From Aeromonas veronii (lineage in GTDB: Bacteria; Pseudomonadota; Gammaproteobacteria; Enterobacterales; Aeromonadaceae): a DNA stretch of 64,000 nt. The notes beneath the pieces are model-generated. The model was given only the letters and a program-made list of their open reading frames with translations. It did not search any database and had not been told where the DNA came from. Below are positions 35,697 through 44,735 of the stretch, piece after piece. Each line of letters starts with the position of its first letter. The stretch's first letter is position 1. Location: NCBI GenBank assembly GCA_041319085.1, contig CP101033.1:1886501-1950500 (forward strand). The letters are read 5' to 3'. A program made the position numbers and the translations under genes.

Positions 35697-36685
35697 TGAA
35701 GATTGTCACCATTACCCTCAACCCCGCCCTTGATCTCACCACCCGTCTCGAGGCGATGAGCCTTGGCGAGGTCAATCTGGTGAGCGAGGCCAACCTGCGC
35801 GCCGCGGGCAAGGGGATCAACGTTGCCATGGTGCTCAAAGATCTGGGCCGCGAGGTGGGCGTGACCGGCTGGCTTGGCGCGGACAATGAGCAGAGCTTTG
35901 TCTCCCTGTTTACTGAGCGCATGCTGGCAGATCACTTCGTGCGCGTGGCGGGCAGTACCCGCATCAACGTCAAGATCTCCGAGCAGTCCGGTCGGGTCAC
36001 CGATCTCAACCTGCCGGGGCTCACCATCCACCAAGGGGAAGTGAGCGCGCTGGAGCATGCCATCGACGCGCTGGCAGCGCAGGCGGAGTGGTTCGTGCTG
36101 GCAGGCAGCCTGCCCAAAGGGGTGGCCCCCGATTACTGTGCCCATCTGATCCGCCTGCTCAAGGCCAAGGGCAAGCAGGTGATCTTCGATTGCAGCGGCG
36201 CGGCCTTAAGCGAAGGGATCAAGGCGGCGCCGACCCTGGTCAAACCCAATCTGGAAGAGCTGAGCCAGTGGGCTGGCCGCCCCATCAAGACCTTGAGCGA
36301 GCAGGCCGAGTGCGCTCGCGCGCTGCAGGCAAGCGGGATCCCCAACGTGGTGATCTCCAACGGCGCCGATGGTCTGATCTGGTTTGCCACGGATGCCGTC
36401 TGGCAAGCCATTCCGCCGCGGATGCAGGTGGTCAGCACGGTCGGTGCTGGCGACTCCCTGGTCGCCGGTCTCGCCCATGGTCTCAGCCTTGGCTGGGCGC
36501 CGGAGCAGACCTTGCGGCTGGCCACCGCCGTCTCGGCCTTGGCGGTCAGTCAGGTGGCGGTCGGCTTTAGCGATATCAGTGTGCTCAACCCTTTACTTGA
36601 ACAGGTGCGCGTACAGCGTCTGGATGCGCTGGCACCGGTTCAATGCAATACCCCCTCAATGGAAAACTCAGGAGATGCCCAATGA
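35696..36685 (+). CDS. fruK: 1-phosphofructokinase
   Basis: A 329-residue PfkB-family kinase that converts fructose 1-phosphate to fructose 1,6-bisphosphate. Start [15 protein letters not shown]; the ribokinase-like GKGINVAMVLKDLG; the ATP and catalytic motif STVGAGDSLVAGLAHG with the base Asp. It overlaps fruB by one base and fruA by four. The C-terminal 15-20 residues form an extra tail compared with the 312-residue E. coli enzyme. Confidence 0.96.
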   Translation: MKIVTITLNPALDLTTRLEAMSLGEVNLVSEANLRAAGKGINVAMVLKDLGREVGVTGWLGADNEQSFVSLFTERMLADHFVRVAGSTRINVKISEQSGRVTDLNLPGLTIHQGEVSALEHAIDALAAQAEWFVLAGSLPKGVAPDYCAHLIRLLKAKGKQVIFDCSGAALSEGIKAAPTLVKPNLEELSQWAGRPIKTLSEQAECARALQASGIPNVVISNGADGLIWFATDAVWQAIPPRMQVVSTVGAGDSLVAGLAHGLSLGWAPEQTLRLATAVSALAVSQVAVGFSDISVLNPLLEQVRVQRLDALAPVQCNTPSMENSGDAQ

Positions 36686-38406
36686 AAGCAATCTTGGTTA
36701 CGGCTTGCCCGGCGGGCATTGCCACCAGCTTTCTCGCTGCAAAACGGATAGAACAGCAGGCCAAACTGGCTGGCTGGGAACTCACCCTCGACGTCGGCTC
36801 CAGCGTGCAGCCCCGTCAGGTGCCGAACAAGGAGCAGATTGCCGCCGCCGATCTGGTGCTGGTTGTCGCCAGCGCCCCGGTGGATCTCGCCGCCTATGAC
36901 GGCAAGCGGGTCTATCAGGGCAGCATGGATCTCGCCCTGCAGGATCCGGCTGCCTTGCTGGAGGCCGCAACCAGCGGTGCCAGCGTCTATCGTCATCAAG
37001 CCGCACCAGCTGTCGCCAAACCAGCCGCCGTTGGCAAGCGCATCGTGGCGGTGACTGCCTGCCCGACCGGGGTGGCCCACACCTTTATGTCGGCAGAAGC
37101 GCTGGAGACCATGGCCAAACAGCTGGGTTATCAGATCCGCGTCGAGACTCAAGGCTCGGTCGGTGCCCAGAACGCCCTGACTACCGAGGAGATTGCATCT
37201 GCCGATCTGGTGTTCCTCGCCACCGATATCGAAGTGGACATGGCCCGCTTCGATGGCAAGCAGGTCTATCGCACCAGCACCGGCGCGGCGCTCAAGAAAA
37301 CCCGCGCCGAGCTCGACAAGGCGTGGAATGAGGCAAAACTGTATCGCCACAGTGGCGGCAGCCAGCCCAAGAAAGAGGAAAAAGCGGGCCCCTACAAGCA
37401 TTTGCTGACTGGTGTCTCCTTCATGCTGCCGATGGTGGTTGCGGGCGGCCTTATCATCGCGCTCTCGTTTGTGTTCGGTATCGAAGCGTTCAAGGTGGAA
37501 GGTACTCTGGCTGCGGCCTTGATGAAGATCGGTGGTGGCTCCGCCTTCGCCCTGATGATCCCGGTGCTGGCGGGTTACATTGCCTACTCCATCGCTGACC
37601 GTCCGGGCCTCGCTCCCGGCATGATTGGCGGTATGCTGGCCAGCTCGCTGGGCGCCGGTTTCCTCGGTGGCATCGTGGCCGGTTTCCTGGCCGGTTACAG
37701 CGCCAAGTATCTGAGTGACAAGGTGCGTCTGCCGACCACCCTGGAAGCGCTCAAGCCCATCCTGATCATTCCGTTGGTGGCCAGCCTCTTTACCGGTCTG
37801 GTGATGATCTACGTCGTGGGTGGCCCGGTGGCTGGCATCATGAATGCCATGACCGAGTTCCTCAACAACATGGGCTCTGCCAACGCCGTGCTGCTGGGTG
37901 TCATCATCGGCGCCATGATGTGCTTCGACATGGGCGGTCCGGTCAACAAGGCGGCCTACGCCTTCGGTGTCGGTCTGCTGGCCTCCAAAACCTATGCCCC
38001 GATGGCTGCGGTGATGGCCGCCGGTATGGTGCCGGCACTGGGGATGGGGATCGCCACCTTCCTGGCCCGTACCAAGTTCATCAAGGCGGAGCAGGAAGCG
38101 GGTAAAGCCTCCTTCGTGCTGGGTCTGTGCTTCATCTCCGAGGGAGCCATTCCGTTTGCCGCCAAGGACCCGATGCGCGTCATCCCGGCCTGTATGGTGG
38201 GTGGCGCCCTGACCGGTGCGCTCTCCATGCTGTTCGGCTGCGAGCTGATGGCACCCCACGGCGGCCTGTTCGTGCTGTTCATCCCGCACGCCATCAGCAA
38301 CGTCATGATGTATATCGTGGCGATTGCGGCAGGCTCGCTGCTGACGGGTGTCTCCTACGCCATGCTCAAGCGCGGTGAAGCGCAGGCCAAGCTGGCCACG
38401 GCCTGA
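36682..38406 (+). CDS. fruA: PTS fructose transporter subunit IIB'BC
   Basis: A 574-residue inner-membrane permease (E. coli 563). An N-terminal IIB' domain (about 1-100, LVTACPAGIATSF) precedes the catalytic IIB domain with phospho-Cys127 in AVTACPTGVAHTF. After a charged linker comes the IIC channel (about 235-574), with signatures CFDMGGPVNKAAYAFG and FISEGAIPFAAKDP. ATG 36682 (GGAG, 7-base spacing) overlaps the fruK stop as ATGA. It imports fructose as fructose 1-phosphate. Confidence 0.96.
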   Translation: MKAILVTACPAGIATSFLAAKRIEQQAKLAGWELTLDVGSSVQPRQVPNKEQIAAADLVLVVASAPVDLAAYDGKRVYQGSMDLALQDPAALLEAATSGASVYRHQAAPAVAKPAAVGKRIVAVTACPTGVAHTFMSAEALETMAKQLGYQIRVETQGSVGAQNALTTEEIASADLVFLATDIEVDMARFDGKQVYRTSTGAALKKTRAELDKAWNEAKLYRHSGGSQPKKEEKAGPYKHLLTGVSFMLPMVVAGGLIIALSFVFGIEAFKVEGTLAAALMKIGGGSAFALMIPVLAGYIAYSIADRPGLAPGMIGGMLASSLGAGFLGGIVAGFLAGYSAKYLSDKVRLPTTLEALKPILIIPLVASLFTGLVMIYVVGGPVAGIMNAMTEFLNNMGSANAVLLGVIIGAMMCFDMGGPVNKAAYAFGVGLLASKTYAPMAAVMAAGMVPALGMGIATFLARTKFIKAEQEAGKASFVLGLCFISEGAIPFAAKDPMRVIPACMVGGALTGALSMLFGCELMAPHGGLFVLFIPHAISNVMMYIVAIAAGSLLTGVSYAMLKRGEAQAKLATA

Positions 38407-38436
38407 TAGCTGTTCCACCTTTAACTCACAATGTTT

Positions 38437-38471
38437 AATGCCGCCCGGTTGTAAAACCGGGCGGCATTTTT
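38437..38471 (+). terminator. Rho-independent terminator of fruBKA
   Basis: The 14-bp stem AATGCCGCCCGGTT/AACCGGGCGGCATT with loop GTAA is followed by TTTAT. Confidence 0.93.
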
Positions 38472-38644
38472 ATATGCATTTTTAAACTGAACGGTCGCAA
38501 AGTTGGCGGGAAGGGGCTGCTCAAGCATTCGTCTAATCACACGTTACACGCCGGGGCTGCGCGCAAAAAGGGGAGGGCAGAGGGTTGCGCGGTATCGGTT
38601 AAGTTGTGATATTGAGGCATCTTTAGTACAGAAGGGTAATAACG

Positions 38645-39292
38645 ATGGAAGCTGCGTTTTGGCATCAGCGTTGGGAAGAGAACCGGATTGGCTTTCATCA
38701 GGCGGACTTCAACCACTGGCTGCAATCCTGGTGGTCGGCCCAGCAAGCGGATGAGCCGGTGCTGGTTCCCCTGTGCGGCAAGTCCCGCGATATGCTCTGG
38801 CTGAGCGCGCAGGGCCATCCGGTCGACGGTTTCGAGTTATCGAGCCTTGCCGTCAGCCAGTTCTTCAGTGAAAACCAGCTCGCCGCGACCGTGACCGGAG
38901 TGGGCTCTTATCAGTGCCATCAGGTGGACAGCCTGCGCATTTTTCAGGGGGATTTTTTCGCCGCCGCCAGTCTGGGCCGCCGTTACCGGCTGGTCTATGA
39001 CCGCGCGGCGCTGATCGCCCTGCCGACCGCGATGCGCCGCCAGTATGCGGCCCTGATCAGTTCGCTGGTCGAGACCGGTGGCCAGATCCTGCTGGTGACC
39101 CTTGAATATCAGCCGGAGCAGCAGAGTCAGCCCCCCTTCTCGGTGGGTGAGATGGAGGTGCGAGCCCTGTTCGAGCGCGATTTTCGTATCGAGGTGCTGG
39201 GGCGCGCCGCCGAGGTGGATCACCCGCGGGTGCTGGCGGGCCAGCTCTCCTACTTCGATGAGGTGGCGTATCGGCTGGTTCGCCGTGGCTAA
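38645..39292 (+). CDS. tpm: Thiopurine S-methyltransferase
   Basis: A 215-residue class I SAM-dependent methyltransferase. The N-terminus FWHQRWEENRIGFHQADFN is the bacterial TPMT signature; the SAM site includes VLVPLCGKSRDMLWL and VDGFELSSLAVSQFF; the middle YDRAALIALP is typical. Bacterial homologues methylate selenium and tellurium oxyanions and can confer resistance to them. AAGG nine bases before ATG 38645. It is a single-gene unit. Confidence 0.94.
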   Translation: MEAAFWHQRWEENRIGFHQADFNHWLQSWWSAQQADEPVLVPLCGKSRDMLWLSAQGHPVDGFELSSLAVSQFFSENQLAATVTGVGSYQCHQVDSLRIFQGDFFAAASLGRRYRLVYDRAALIALPTAMRRQYAALISSLVETGGQILLVTLEYQPEQQSQPPFSVGEMEVRALFERDFRIEVLGRAAEVDHPRVLAGQLSYFDEVAYRLVRRG

Positions 39293-39366
39293 CGGGCAGC
39301 TAACGGTCGGCCAAAGGGTGATCTGCGCCGACAAATCATCGGGCTGCGCGCTCTTCGCTACCTCCT

Positions 39367-39408
39367 TTGACATAGATCAACGTGACTGTCTGGGGGAGTG
39401 CCTACTAT
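39367..39408 (+). promoter_or_regulatory. Class II FNR-dependent promoter of a non-coding transcript
   Basis: TTGACATAGATCAA (39367-39380) matches the FNR consensus TTGAT-N4-ATCAA at nine of ten positions. A -10 hexamer TACTAT sits at 39403-39408, giving a start near 39415. The FNR centre is then at -41.5, the exact class II activation position. No fitting -35 box is needed or seen. Confidence 0.72.
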
Positions 39409-39414
39409 GAGGCT

Positions 39415-39575
39415 GTTTCTCAATCACTGTTGGCATTGCAAAGCGAGTATTGGGTCTTTCCCGCTTGCTGATCAGCAACTCAGTGTCTGATTTTCACGCT
39501 CATGTTCACTTTTGGCGGCTTTGGTCGCAATTGTTATGGTTTTTCCAGCCGACCCTGATGGGTCGGCTTTTTATT
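39415..39575 (+). ncRNA. Candidate FNR-activated small RNA (FnrS-like)
   Basis: A transcript of about 160 bases is predicted from the FNR promoter to a strong terminator. It lies in the 331-base gap between tpm and the convergent M16 protease gene and contains no gene: a 27-codon frame opening at 39407 begins inside the -10 box, so this promoter could not express it. The terminator GCCGACCCTGATGGGTCGGC plus Ts resembles what I recall of the E. coli FnrS terminator, in stem, TGAT loop and U-tail. FnrS is an Hfq-dependent, FNR-induced RNA that represses aerobic metabolism genes. Homology is not shown outside the terminator. Confidence 0.6.
39547..39575 (+). terminator. Rho-independent terminator of the candidate sRNA
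   Basis: The 9-bp stem AGCCGACCC/GGGTCGGCT with loop TGAT is followed by TTTTATT. The minus-strand side lacks a good T-run, so it belongs to plus-strand transcription. Confidence 0.92.
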
Positions 39576-39613
39576 GTCTGCGATTTACTGTGGGCAGGAA
39601 AAACGGGGGAGTG

Positions 39614-39633
39614 CGAGGCCTGATCAGGCCTCG
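39614..39633 (-). terminator. Palindrome across the protease stop codon, possible terminator
   Basis: CGAGGCCTGATCAGGCCTCG is a perfect 20-base palindrome whose centre contains the TGA stop of the M16 protease. On the minus strand a GTTTTT run follows about ten bases later. Confidence 0.4.
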
Positions 39634-42410
39634 AAGGTGGCGGCATTGAGCCGAAATGCCCGTGGATCGTCGATAAACTGGCCGGTGATCCGCTCGTCAT
39701 GTTCGTGTCCCTGACCATAGCTGCAGAGGATCAGCCGATCGGAGGTGCGCGAGCGCAGCTGGGTGATAAAGCGCACCAGATCGGCGCGGCTCAACTTGCC
39801 CACCTCTTCGCAGACCCGTTCCCGCTGATCGAACCCCAGATCCTTGTTGCCGATGCTGACCCACAACCGCTGGCCGCGACTGCGCAGATTGGCATCCCGT
39901 TCGCTCAGCTGGGCTTGCAGCCCCGCCTTGCTCTCCTGCCACTGCTGCTCGGTGAATTCGAGCATGGCGAGCGGGAAGAGATCGATAAACTCCTCCACCG
40001 CATCGAGCAGGATCTGCGGCCCCGCCACCGGCGACTGGATATAGAAGATCAGGCCCGGGTGGCGATTGAGGGGCAGGTTGCCAGCGCCCACCACATACCC
40101 CAGTTGCTGGCGGGTGCGCAGCTCATGGAAGAAAGTAGAGGACATGATGTGGTTCGCCAGAGTGAAGCAGGCGAGATCCCGCGCCCGGGTAGTGCGGGAC
40201 TGGTAGTAGACCAGCAGTGCCGAGTCTTCGTGATCGCAACCCTGCTCGCGAATAAGGGTGCCCCTGTCCTGAATGGAGATGAGCGGGCGGCGGGTCTCGC
40301 CGCTCGGCTTGCTGCTGGTGCCATTGATATCGCTCAGGTGGCGCTCCATCAGGGCGGCCAGCTCCAGCGCTTCGGCGGCAGTCCAGTCGCCGTGTACCAG
40401 CGCCTCGACATGCACCTCGCCAAACAGCTGGGCCACGAAGCCGGGCATCTCCTCCAGCTCGACGGTGCGCAGGTGACGCAGCAACTGCTCGAACGGCGGG
40501 TTGTTCGGTTGCAGCAAACTGGTGAGCTGGTTAAAGAGCTGGGAGATGGGGCGCGCCTTGGACTGGTTGTCCCAGTTGCGGATGAGCTGCTCCTTGATCT
40601 CGGCGAAGCGACCCGGATCCGGATACCCCAGGGTGCGGTTGCCGAGGATCATGTCGAGCAACAGCGGCTGCTTGTCGGCAAAACCGCTCAGGTTGATGGT
40701 AAAGCCCCCCTGATGGGCATAGATCTGATAGCCCAGCCCCGCCAGCTCCGCCGGATAGGTGAGGGCGTTGAGATGGTCGGCCAACAGCTCCACGGCAAGG
40801 CGCGCCATGGCGATATTGCGCGGATTTTTGACCGCATGTTCGCTGTCGATGGAGATGTAGAGATTGCCCTTGGGCACGCTGAACAGGTGCTCATGGAGGT
40901 GCCAGAGGCGAAAACCGGGGCGATCGATAAGACAGGCGGGCATGTCGGCGGCAAGCTCGGGCGTACGCGGATCGAGCCTACTGCTGATAAAGGGGTTGGG
41001 CTTGGGTAGCGCCAGCGCCGGATCCGGCTCGCTCTGCTGCCAGCGAATTTTCTCGGCCTCGGTAATGGTCGTCACGCTGTAGGGGGTCTGATACCAGCGG
41101 GCCAGCCGATCGGTCGCCACTTCCGGCGCAGTGATGGTGATACGCAGGTTGTGCGGGGTGAGCTTGGCGAGGAAGCGGCGGATCAGCCCCTCGTCATATT
41201 CGCGCATCATGTAGTCGCCGTAGAGCAGATCCTCAGGTTGGTAGCTAAAGAGGTTGAGCACCAACCCGGATACGGTATCGAGGGGGCGGCCGCGCTCCTG
41301 AAAGCGGAATGCCGATTCGAGCACGGTGCGTTTTTCGTCGTAGCGCCAGCTCTGCAGCCCTTCGCGGCCAATCAGTTTCAGATAGCCAAACAGGGCGGCG
41401 AGGATGTCGTCCACATGCTCAAGGCCCAGAGGGGTCAGGCCGAAGTTGACGCCAAAATCCTTGAAGTTGGCGCCACTGATGCCACCGCCCGCCGAGAGCT
41501 GGTTGACCCAGCCTTTCGCCTTGAGCAGGGAGAGCAGGCTGCCATCCCCCTCATAACCAATCAGATGGCTCAGGAAGGTGAGGGGTTTTTTGTCGTAAAA
41601 CGCGTCCACGTTGGGCAAGGGGAAGCTCAGCGACAGCTTGCGGGTCTCCTTGACCGGATTGATGTGGATGTGCACGCCGAGATCATCGAGCCGGTAGAGC
41701 GGCATGGTGAGGGTCGGGGTTCCCAAATTGCGATTCAAAATGGGAGCAAAGTAGCGACAGCACCACTGCAACTGGGTATCGATGGATTCCGGCGAGATCA
41801 TCACCAGCGCCATGCGATCCGCGCTGTAGTGGCTTTCGTAAAACCGGATAAGGTCGGAGCGCAGATCCCGTCCCGGCAGATCGGCCAGGGTATCGAGGTT
41901 GCCCACCGAGAATTTTGAGAAGGGGTGCGCCGGATTAACCGTCTCTTTATGCACCTGATAGCTGCGGCGCATGTCGTCCTGCAGCTTGAGGCGATACTCT
42001 GAGTCGACCGCGTTGCGCTCCTTGTCCACCCACTCGGGATCAAAGGTGGGGCAGATAAAGAACTGGGAGAAGCGATCCAGCCCTGCTTCGAAGAAGCCGT
42101 TGTCGATCTCGAAGAAGAAGTTGGTGAATTCGGTGCCGGTCCAGGCGTTGTTGCTGCCGCCATGACGGCTCATAAATTGCTGGTATTCACCTGGCTTGGG
42201 GTAAGTGGCGGTGCCGAGAAAAAGCATGTGTTCCAGAAAATGGGCCATCCCCTGCCGGTCGGCAGGATCGTCAAAATGGCCGGTATTGACCGCCAGCGAG
42301 GCGGCGGATTTGTCGGTTTCGGGATCACAAATCAACAAGACCCTGAGCCGGTTGGCCAGCTCCAGAAAATGGTATTGCCGATGGTCATTGGGACTGGCAT
42401 ATGGGCTCAT
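39624..42410 (-). CDS. M16 family insulinase/pitrilysin-like metalloprotease
   Basis: A 928-residue four-lobe M16 protease. The inverted zinc motif HFLEH is in GMAHFLEHMLFLGTATYPKPGEYQQFM, with the second zinc Glu in WVDKERNAVDSEYRLK. Downstream inactive M16 lobes include FFHELRTRQQLGYVVGA, the substrate-grasping R/Y region of insulysin-type enzymes. Length fits the insulinase/PtrA group, but there is no signal peptide, so it is predicted cytosolic, unlike periplasmic PtrA. ATG 42410 is chosen; an in-frame GTG at 42425 is possible. Neither has a strong Shine-Dalgarno. Confidence 0.88.
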   Translation of the reverse strand: MSPYASPNDHRQYHFLELANRLRVLLICDPETDKSAASLAVNTGHFDDPADRQGMAHFLEHMLFLGTATYPKPGEYQQFMSRHGGSNNAWTGTEFTNFFFEIDNGFFEAGLDRFSQFFICPTFDPEWVDKERNAVDSEYRLKLQDDMRRSYQVHKETVNPAHPFSKFSVGNLDTLADLPGRDLRSDLIRFYESHYSADRMALVMISPESIDTQLQWCCRYFAPILNRNLGTPTLTMPLYRLDDLGVHIHINPVKETRKLSLSFPLPNVDAFYDKKPLTFLSHLIGYEGDGSLLSLLKAKGWVNQLSAGGGISGANFKDFGVNFGLTPLGLEHVDDILAALFGYLKLIGREGLQSWRYDEKRTVLESAFRFQERGRPLDTVSGLVLNLFSYQPEDLLYGDYMMREYDEGLIRRFLAKLTPHNLRITITAPEVATDRLARWYQTPYSVTTITEAEKIRWQQSEPDPALALPKPNPFISSRLDPRTPELAADMPACLIDRPGFRLWHLHEHLFSVPKGNLYISIDSEHAVKNPRNIAMARLAVELLADHLNALTYPAELAGLGYQIYAHQGGFTINLSGFADKQPLLLDMILGNRTLGYPDPGRFAEIKEQLIRNWDNQSKARPISQLFNQLTSLLQPNNPPFEQLLRHLRTVELEEMPGFVAQLFGEVHVEALVHGDWTAAEALELAALMERHLSDINGTSSKPSGETRRPLISIQDRGTLIREQGCDHEDSALLVYYQSRTTRARDLACFTLANHIMSSTFFHELRTRQQLGYVVGAGNLPLNRHPGLIFYIQSPVAGPQILLDAVEEFIDLFPLAMLEFTEQQWQESKAGLQAQLSERDANLRSRGQRLWVSIGNKDLGFDQRERVCEEVGKLSRADLVRFITQLRSRTSDRLILCSYGQGHEHDERITGQFIDDPRAFRLNAATFEA

Positions 42411-42572
42411 TGGCGTGTGACTCACGTTGGATTTATTTGAATTTAAACATGATTATCGACCCCGCTATCCCGTCAGGCAAACCCTTTTCTGAGAGGTAGC
42501 GCAATTGTTTCCACACCCGTGGCGGGGTAAGATCCCCCGGCTATCAAAACAGGCCCGTTGGGCGAGGTTGTA

Positions 42573-43040
42573 ATGAAGATCTATATCATGCGTCATGGCC
42601 AGGCTGGCATGAATGCGAAAACAGATGAACAGCGTCCATTGACCGAGCAGGGTATTGAAGAGTCTATCCAGATGGCCCGCTGGTTGGCGCCTCAGCTGAT
42701 TGGCCCGCTGGATCGGGTGATCCACAGCAACTATCTGCGGGCTCGCCAGACCTGGCAAGCCATATGCAGTGAATTACCTGACGCAGCAGCCGTTGAAGAG
42801 AGTGGCGACATTACCCCGTACGGTGATCCCGCTTTCGTGGCCAGCTACCTCACCACCCTGGCGCAGCAACATGATCAGATCCTGATGGTCAGCCATCTGC
42901 CGCTGGTGGGTTATCTGGTGCAAAGCCTCTGTCCGGCCGCAGGAGCGCCCATGTTCGCCACCTCGGGCATCGCCTGTATCGAGTGGTACCATGGCAAAGG
43001 AGCCTTGCTCTGGCTCGAAGGGCCGCATACAATAGGCTAA
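42573..43040 (+). CDS. sixA: Phosphohistidine phosphatase SixA
   Basis: A 155-residue histidine phosphatase (E. coli 161). The catalytic RHG is in IYIMRHGQAGMNA; the second His is in LMVSHLPLVGYL. In E. coli SixA removes phosphate from HPt domains such as ArcB and from the nitrogen PTS protein NPr. ATG 42573 has GAGG six bases upstream; an open extension to 42558 is rejected. ytfK follows 133 bases downstream. Confidence 0.92.
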   Translation: MKIYIMRHGQAGMNAKTDEQRPLTEQGIEESIQMARWLAPQLIGPLDRVIHSNYLRARQTWQAICSELPDAAAVEESGDITPYGDPAFVASYLTTLAQQHDQILMVSHLPLVGYLVQSLCPAAGAPMFATSGIACIEWYHGKGALLWLEGPHTIG

Positions 43041-43173
43041 AAGTTAATAAAAAGTTACAAATTGAATTTTTTGGGAAGAGGTGGGCGATTTTTCCGGGTT
43101 TTTATAAATATTTTACGGAATTAATTCGCAGAAGCTGCTGTCATACGGATACAACTGCAAGAGGTTGCAAACG

Positions 43174-43380
43174 ATGAGAGTGTTCAAGAAGTACCTGCCA
43201 CTGATGGTGGCAAAGCATGTCAAAACCTTCTTTAAAGGTCGGATTTACATCCATGGTCGGGGGCGGTTTGATTTCCAATCCGGTTTGTTGATGATGCCGA
43301 ATCCGGCGGATATTCCCCACCGCCAGACTGTCACCGAGGTCAACGAGCTGATCTCCAGACTGCACATGGATGCCGCGTGA
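43174..43380 (+). CDS. ytfK: DUF1107 family stringent-response regulator YtfK
   Basis: A 68-residue protein, the same length as E. coli YtfK. The match is clear along its length: MRVFKKYLPLMVAKHVKTFF, then RIYIHGRGRFDFQSG and a final TEVNELISRL. E. coli YtfK binds SpoT and shifts it towards (p)ppGpp synthesis under phosphate or fatty-acid starvation. GAGG nine bases before ATG 43174. The upstream region is AT-rich and contains one Pho-box half (CTGTCAT at 43138) but no second half. Confidence 0.85.
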   Translation: MRVFKKYLPLMVAKHVKTFFKGRIYIHGRGRFDFQSGLLMMPNPADIPHRQTVTEVNELISRLHMDAA

Positions 43381-43396
43381 TGTGCTTCTGAACGTG

Positions 43397-43430
43397 ATAT
43401 GCCTGCACTTTACGGGCATATTTGTTTCTG
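43397..43430 (+). terminator. Weak terminator after ytfK
   Basis: The stem ATATGCC/GGCATAT with an 11-base loop is followed by TTGTTTCTG. Modest stability. Confidence 0.45.
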
Positions 43431-43532
43431 GCCGCTGGCATGCGCCCTATGCCCGGCCAGCTTCACACCTTTGTTTATCTCCCGTCGCCCCCTATACTGG
43501 CCCGCTGTTGTCTCTTCGGTCTGGATCGTTTC

Positions 43533-44468
43533 ATGCCTCTTGCTTTTCTATTTCCCTTCTCTTGCATTGCCATCTGGGCGGGCAATGGCATCGTCAGCAA
43601 ACTGGCGGTCGGTGTTCTGTCCCCCGCGGCCTTGGCCTGGTCGCGCTGGGTGGTGGCTGCGCTGGTATTAAGCCCGTTTCTGGCCCGTAGGGTATGGCGT
43701 GCGCGTGCTCGCCTGCGTGCAGGCCTTTGGCAGATCGCCATGCTGGCTTTGCTGGGCATGGTGCTCAACCAGACTTTTGGTTACTACGCGGCGCAAACCC
43801 TGGGGGCCACCGAGATGGGATTGATGATGGGGCTGACGCCGCTGTTGACCGTGTTGTTCAGCATCTGGCTGCTGCGTGAGCGGCCCACCTGGGGCGCCGT
43901 GTTGGGGGCTCTGCTCTCCATCCTCGGCTTGTCTATCTTGCTGGGACAGGGAGACCCGACCCGACTGTTTACCCATGGTATTCATATCGGCTCTGTCTAT
44001 ATGCTAATTTCGGCGGGCACTTATGCCCTTTACAGCGTGCTGCTCAAGAAGTGGGATCTGGGGCTCGACAACTGGTCGCTGCTCTACGGTCAGGTGCTCT
44101 GCAGTGTGGTGATCCTGACTCCCTTCTTTCTGCTGGTTGATGGCCAGTGGCCGGATAGTCGAGCTCTGTGGCTGATCCTCTATGCCGGTATCCCCACCTC
44201 GGCGCTCTCACCCTGGCTCTGGATGCAGGGGATTACACTGCTCGGTGCTACCCGTACCGCCATCTTTATGAACCTGCTGCCGGTGATGATCGCTGGTCTT
44301 GCCATCACCCTGCTGGACGAGCGGCTGACCAGCTATCACCTGATCGGGGGGGGGCTGACTCTGCTCGGTGTCTTGCTGGCACAACTGCTGGTGCGTCCGG
44401 TGGTGATGGGTCGCCGCCGGGGGACGATGGCGCCCGGTCCCGAAGAGCCATCTTGCGCGAAAGTGTAG
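43533..44468 (+). CDS. EamA/DMT-family transporter
   Basis: A 311-residue protein with ten hydrophobic helices in two EamA repeats. The first repeat has AIWAGNGIVSKLAVGVLSPAALAWSRW; the second ends with NLLPVMIAGLAITLLDERLTSYHLIGG, the usual EamA signature (Asn, Pro, Glu at these spots). It probably exports small metabolites; the substrate is unknown. I chose ATG 43533; the open frame extends to 43422 but the added residues are not EamA-like. The C-terminus is basic, then acidic and cytosolic. Confidence 0.82.
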   Translation: MPLAFLFPFSCIAIWAGNGIVSKLAVGVLSPAALAWSRWVVAALVLSPFLARRVWRARARLRAGLWQIAMLALLGMVLNQTFGYYAAQTLGATEMGLMMGLTPLLTVLFSIWLLRERPTWGAVLGALLSILGLSILLGQGDPTRLFTHGIHIGSVYMLISAGTYALYSVLLKKWDLGLDNWSLLYGQVLCSVVILTPFFLLVDGQWPDSRALWLILYAGIPTSALSPWLWMQGITLLGATRTAIFMNLLPVMIAGLAITLLDERLTSYHLIGGGLTLLGVLLAQLLVRPVVMGRRRGTMAPGPEEPSCAKV

Positions 44469-44576
44469 GTGAACCCCGTGGCCCGCAAATGCACCTGCAG
44501 TAATGCAGGCGTATACAAAAGTAGGTGCACCGCAGGGACAAAAGGCGCGCATGACGTGATTTGCTAAATGATGTCT

Positions 44577-44625
44577 GGCCCCATGATCTCGCCATTGAGT
44601 GATCATGGGGTCTTTTACCTTTTTC
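44577..44625 (+). terminator. Rho-independent terminator after the EamA gene
   Basis: The 10-bp perfect stem CCCCATGATC/GATCATGGGG is followed by TCTTTTACCTTTTT. Just upstream, 44490-44529 can form two alternative stems (TGCACCT/AGGTGCA or CCTGCA/TGCAGG). Confidence 0.8.
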
Positions 44626-44735
44626 GCCGCCTATCAATCTGTTCTCATCCTGCTGTTTCCGCCGACTTTTGCATGCTCCAGCCCGCCTGATGAGGTATAA
44701 TGCGGCACTATTTTTATGGGTTCCCCGTGAGCGTG

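Noticed and set aside
36640..38418. A 592-codon open frame antisense to fruA
   Set aside because: His/Gln/Gly-rich translation typical of reverse-strand shadows; fruA is intact.
39407..39490. A 27-codon ORF with C-x2-C near the FNR box
   Set aside because: Its ATG overlaps the -10 hexamer, so the likely promoter would not transcribe its start codon; better explained as part of an sRNA gene.
43138..43155. Possible Pho box before ytfK
   Set aside because: Only one CTGTCAT half is present; the position of the second half does not match.
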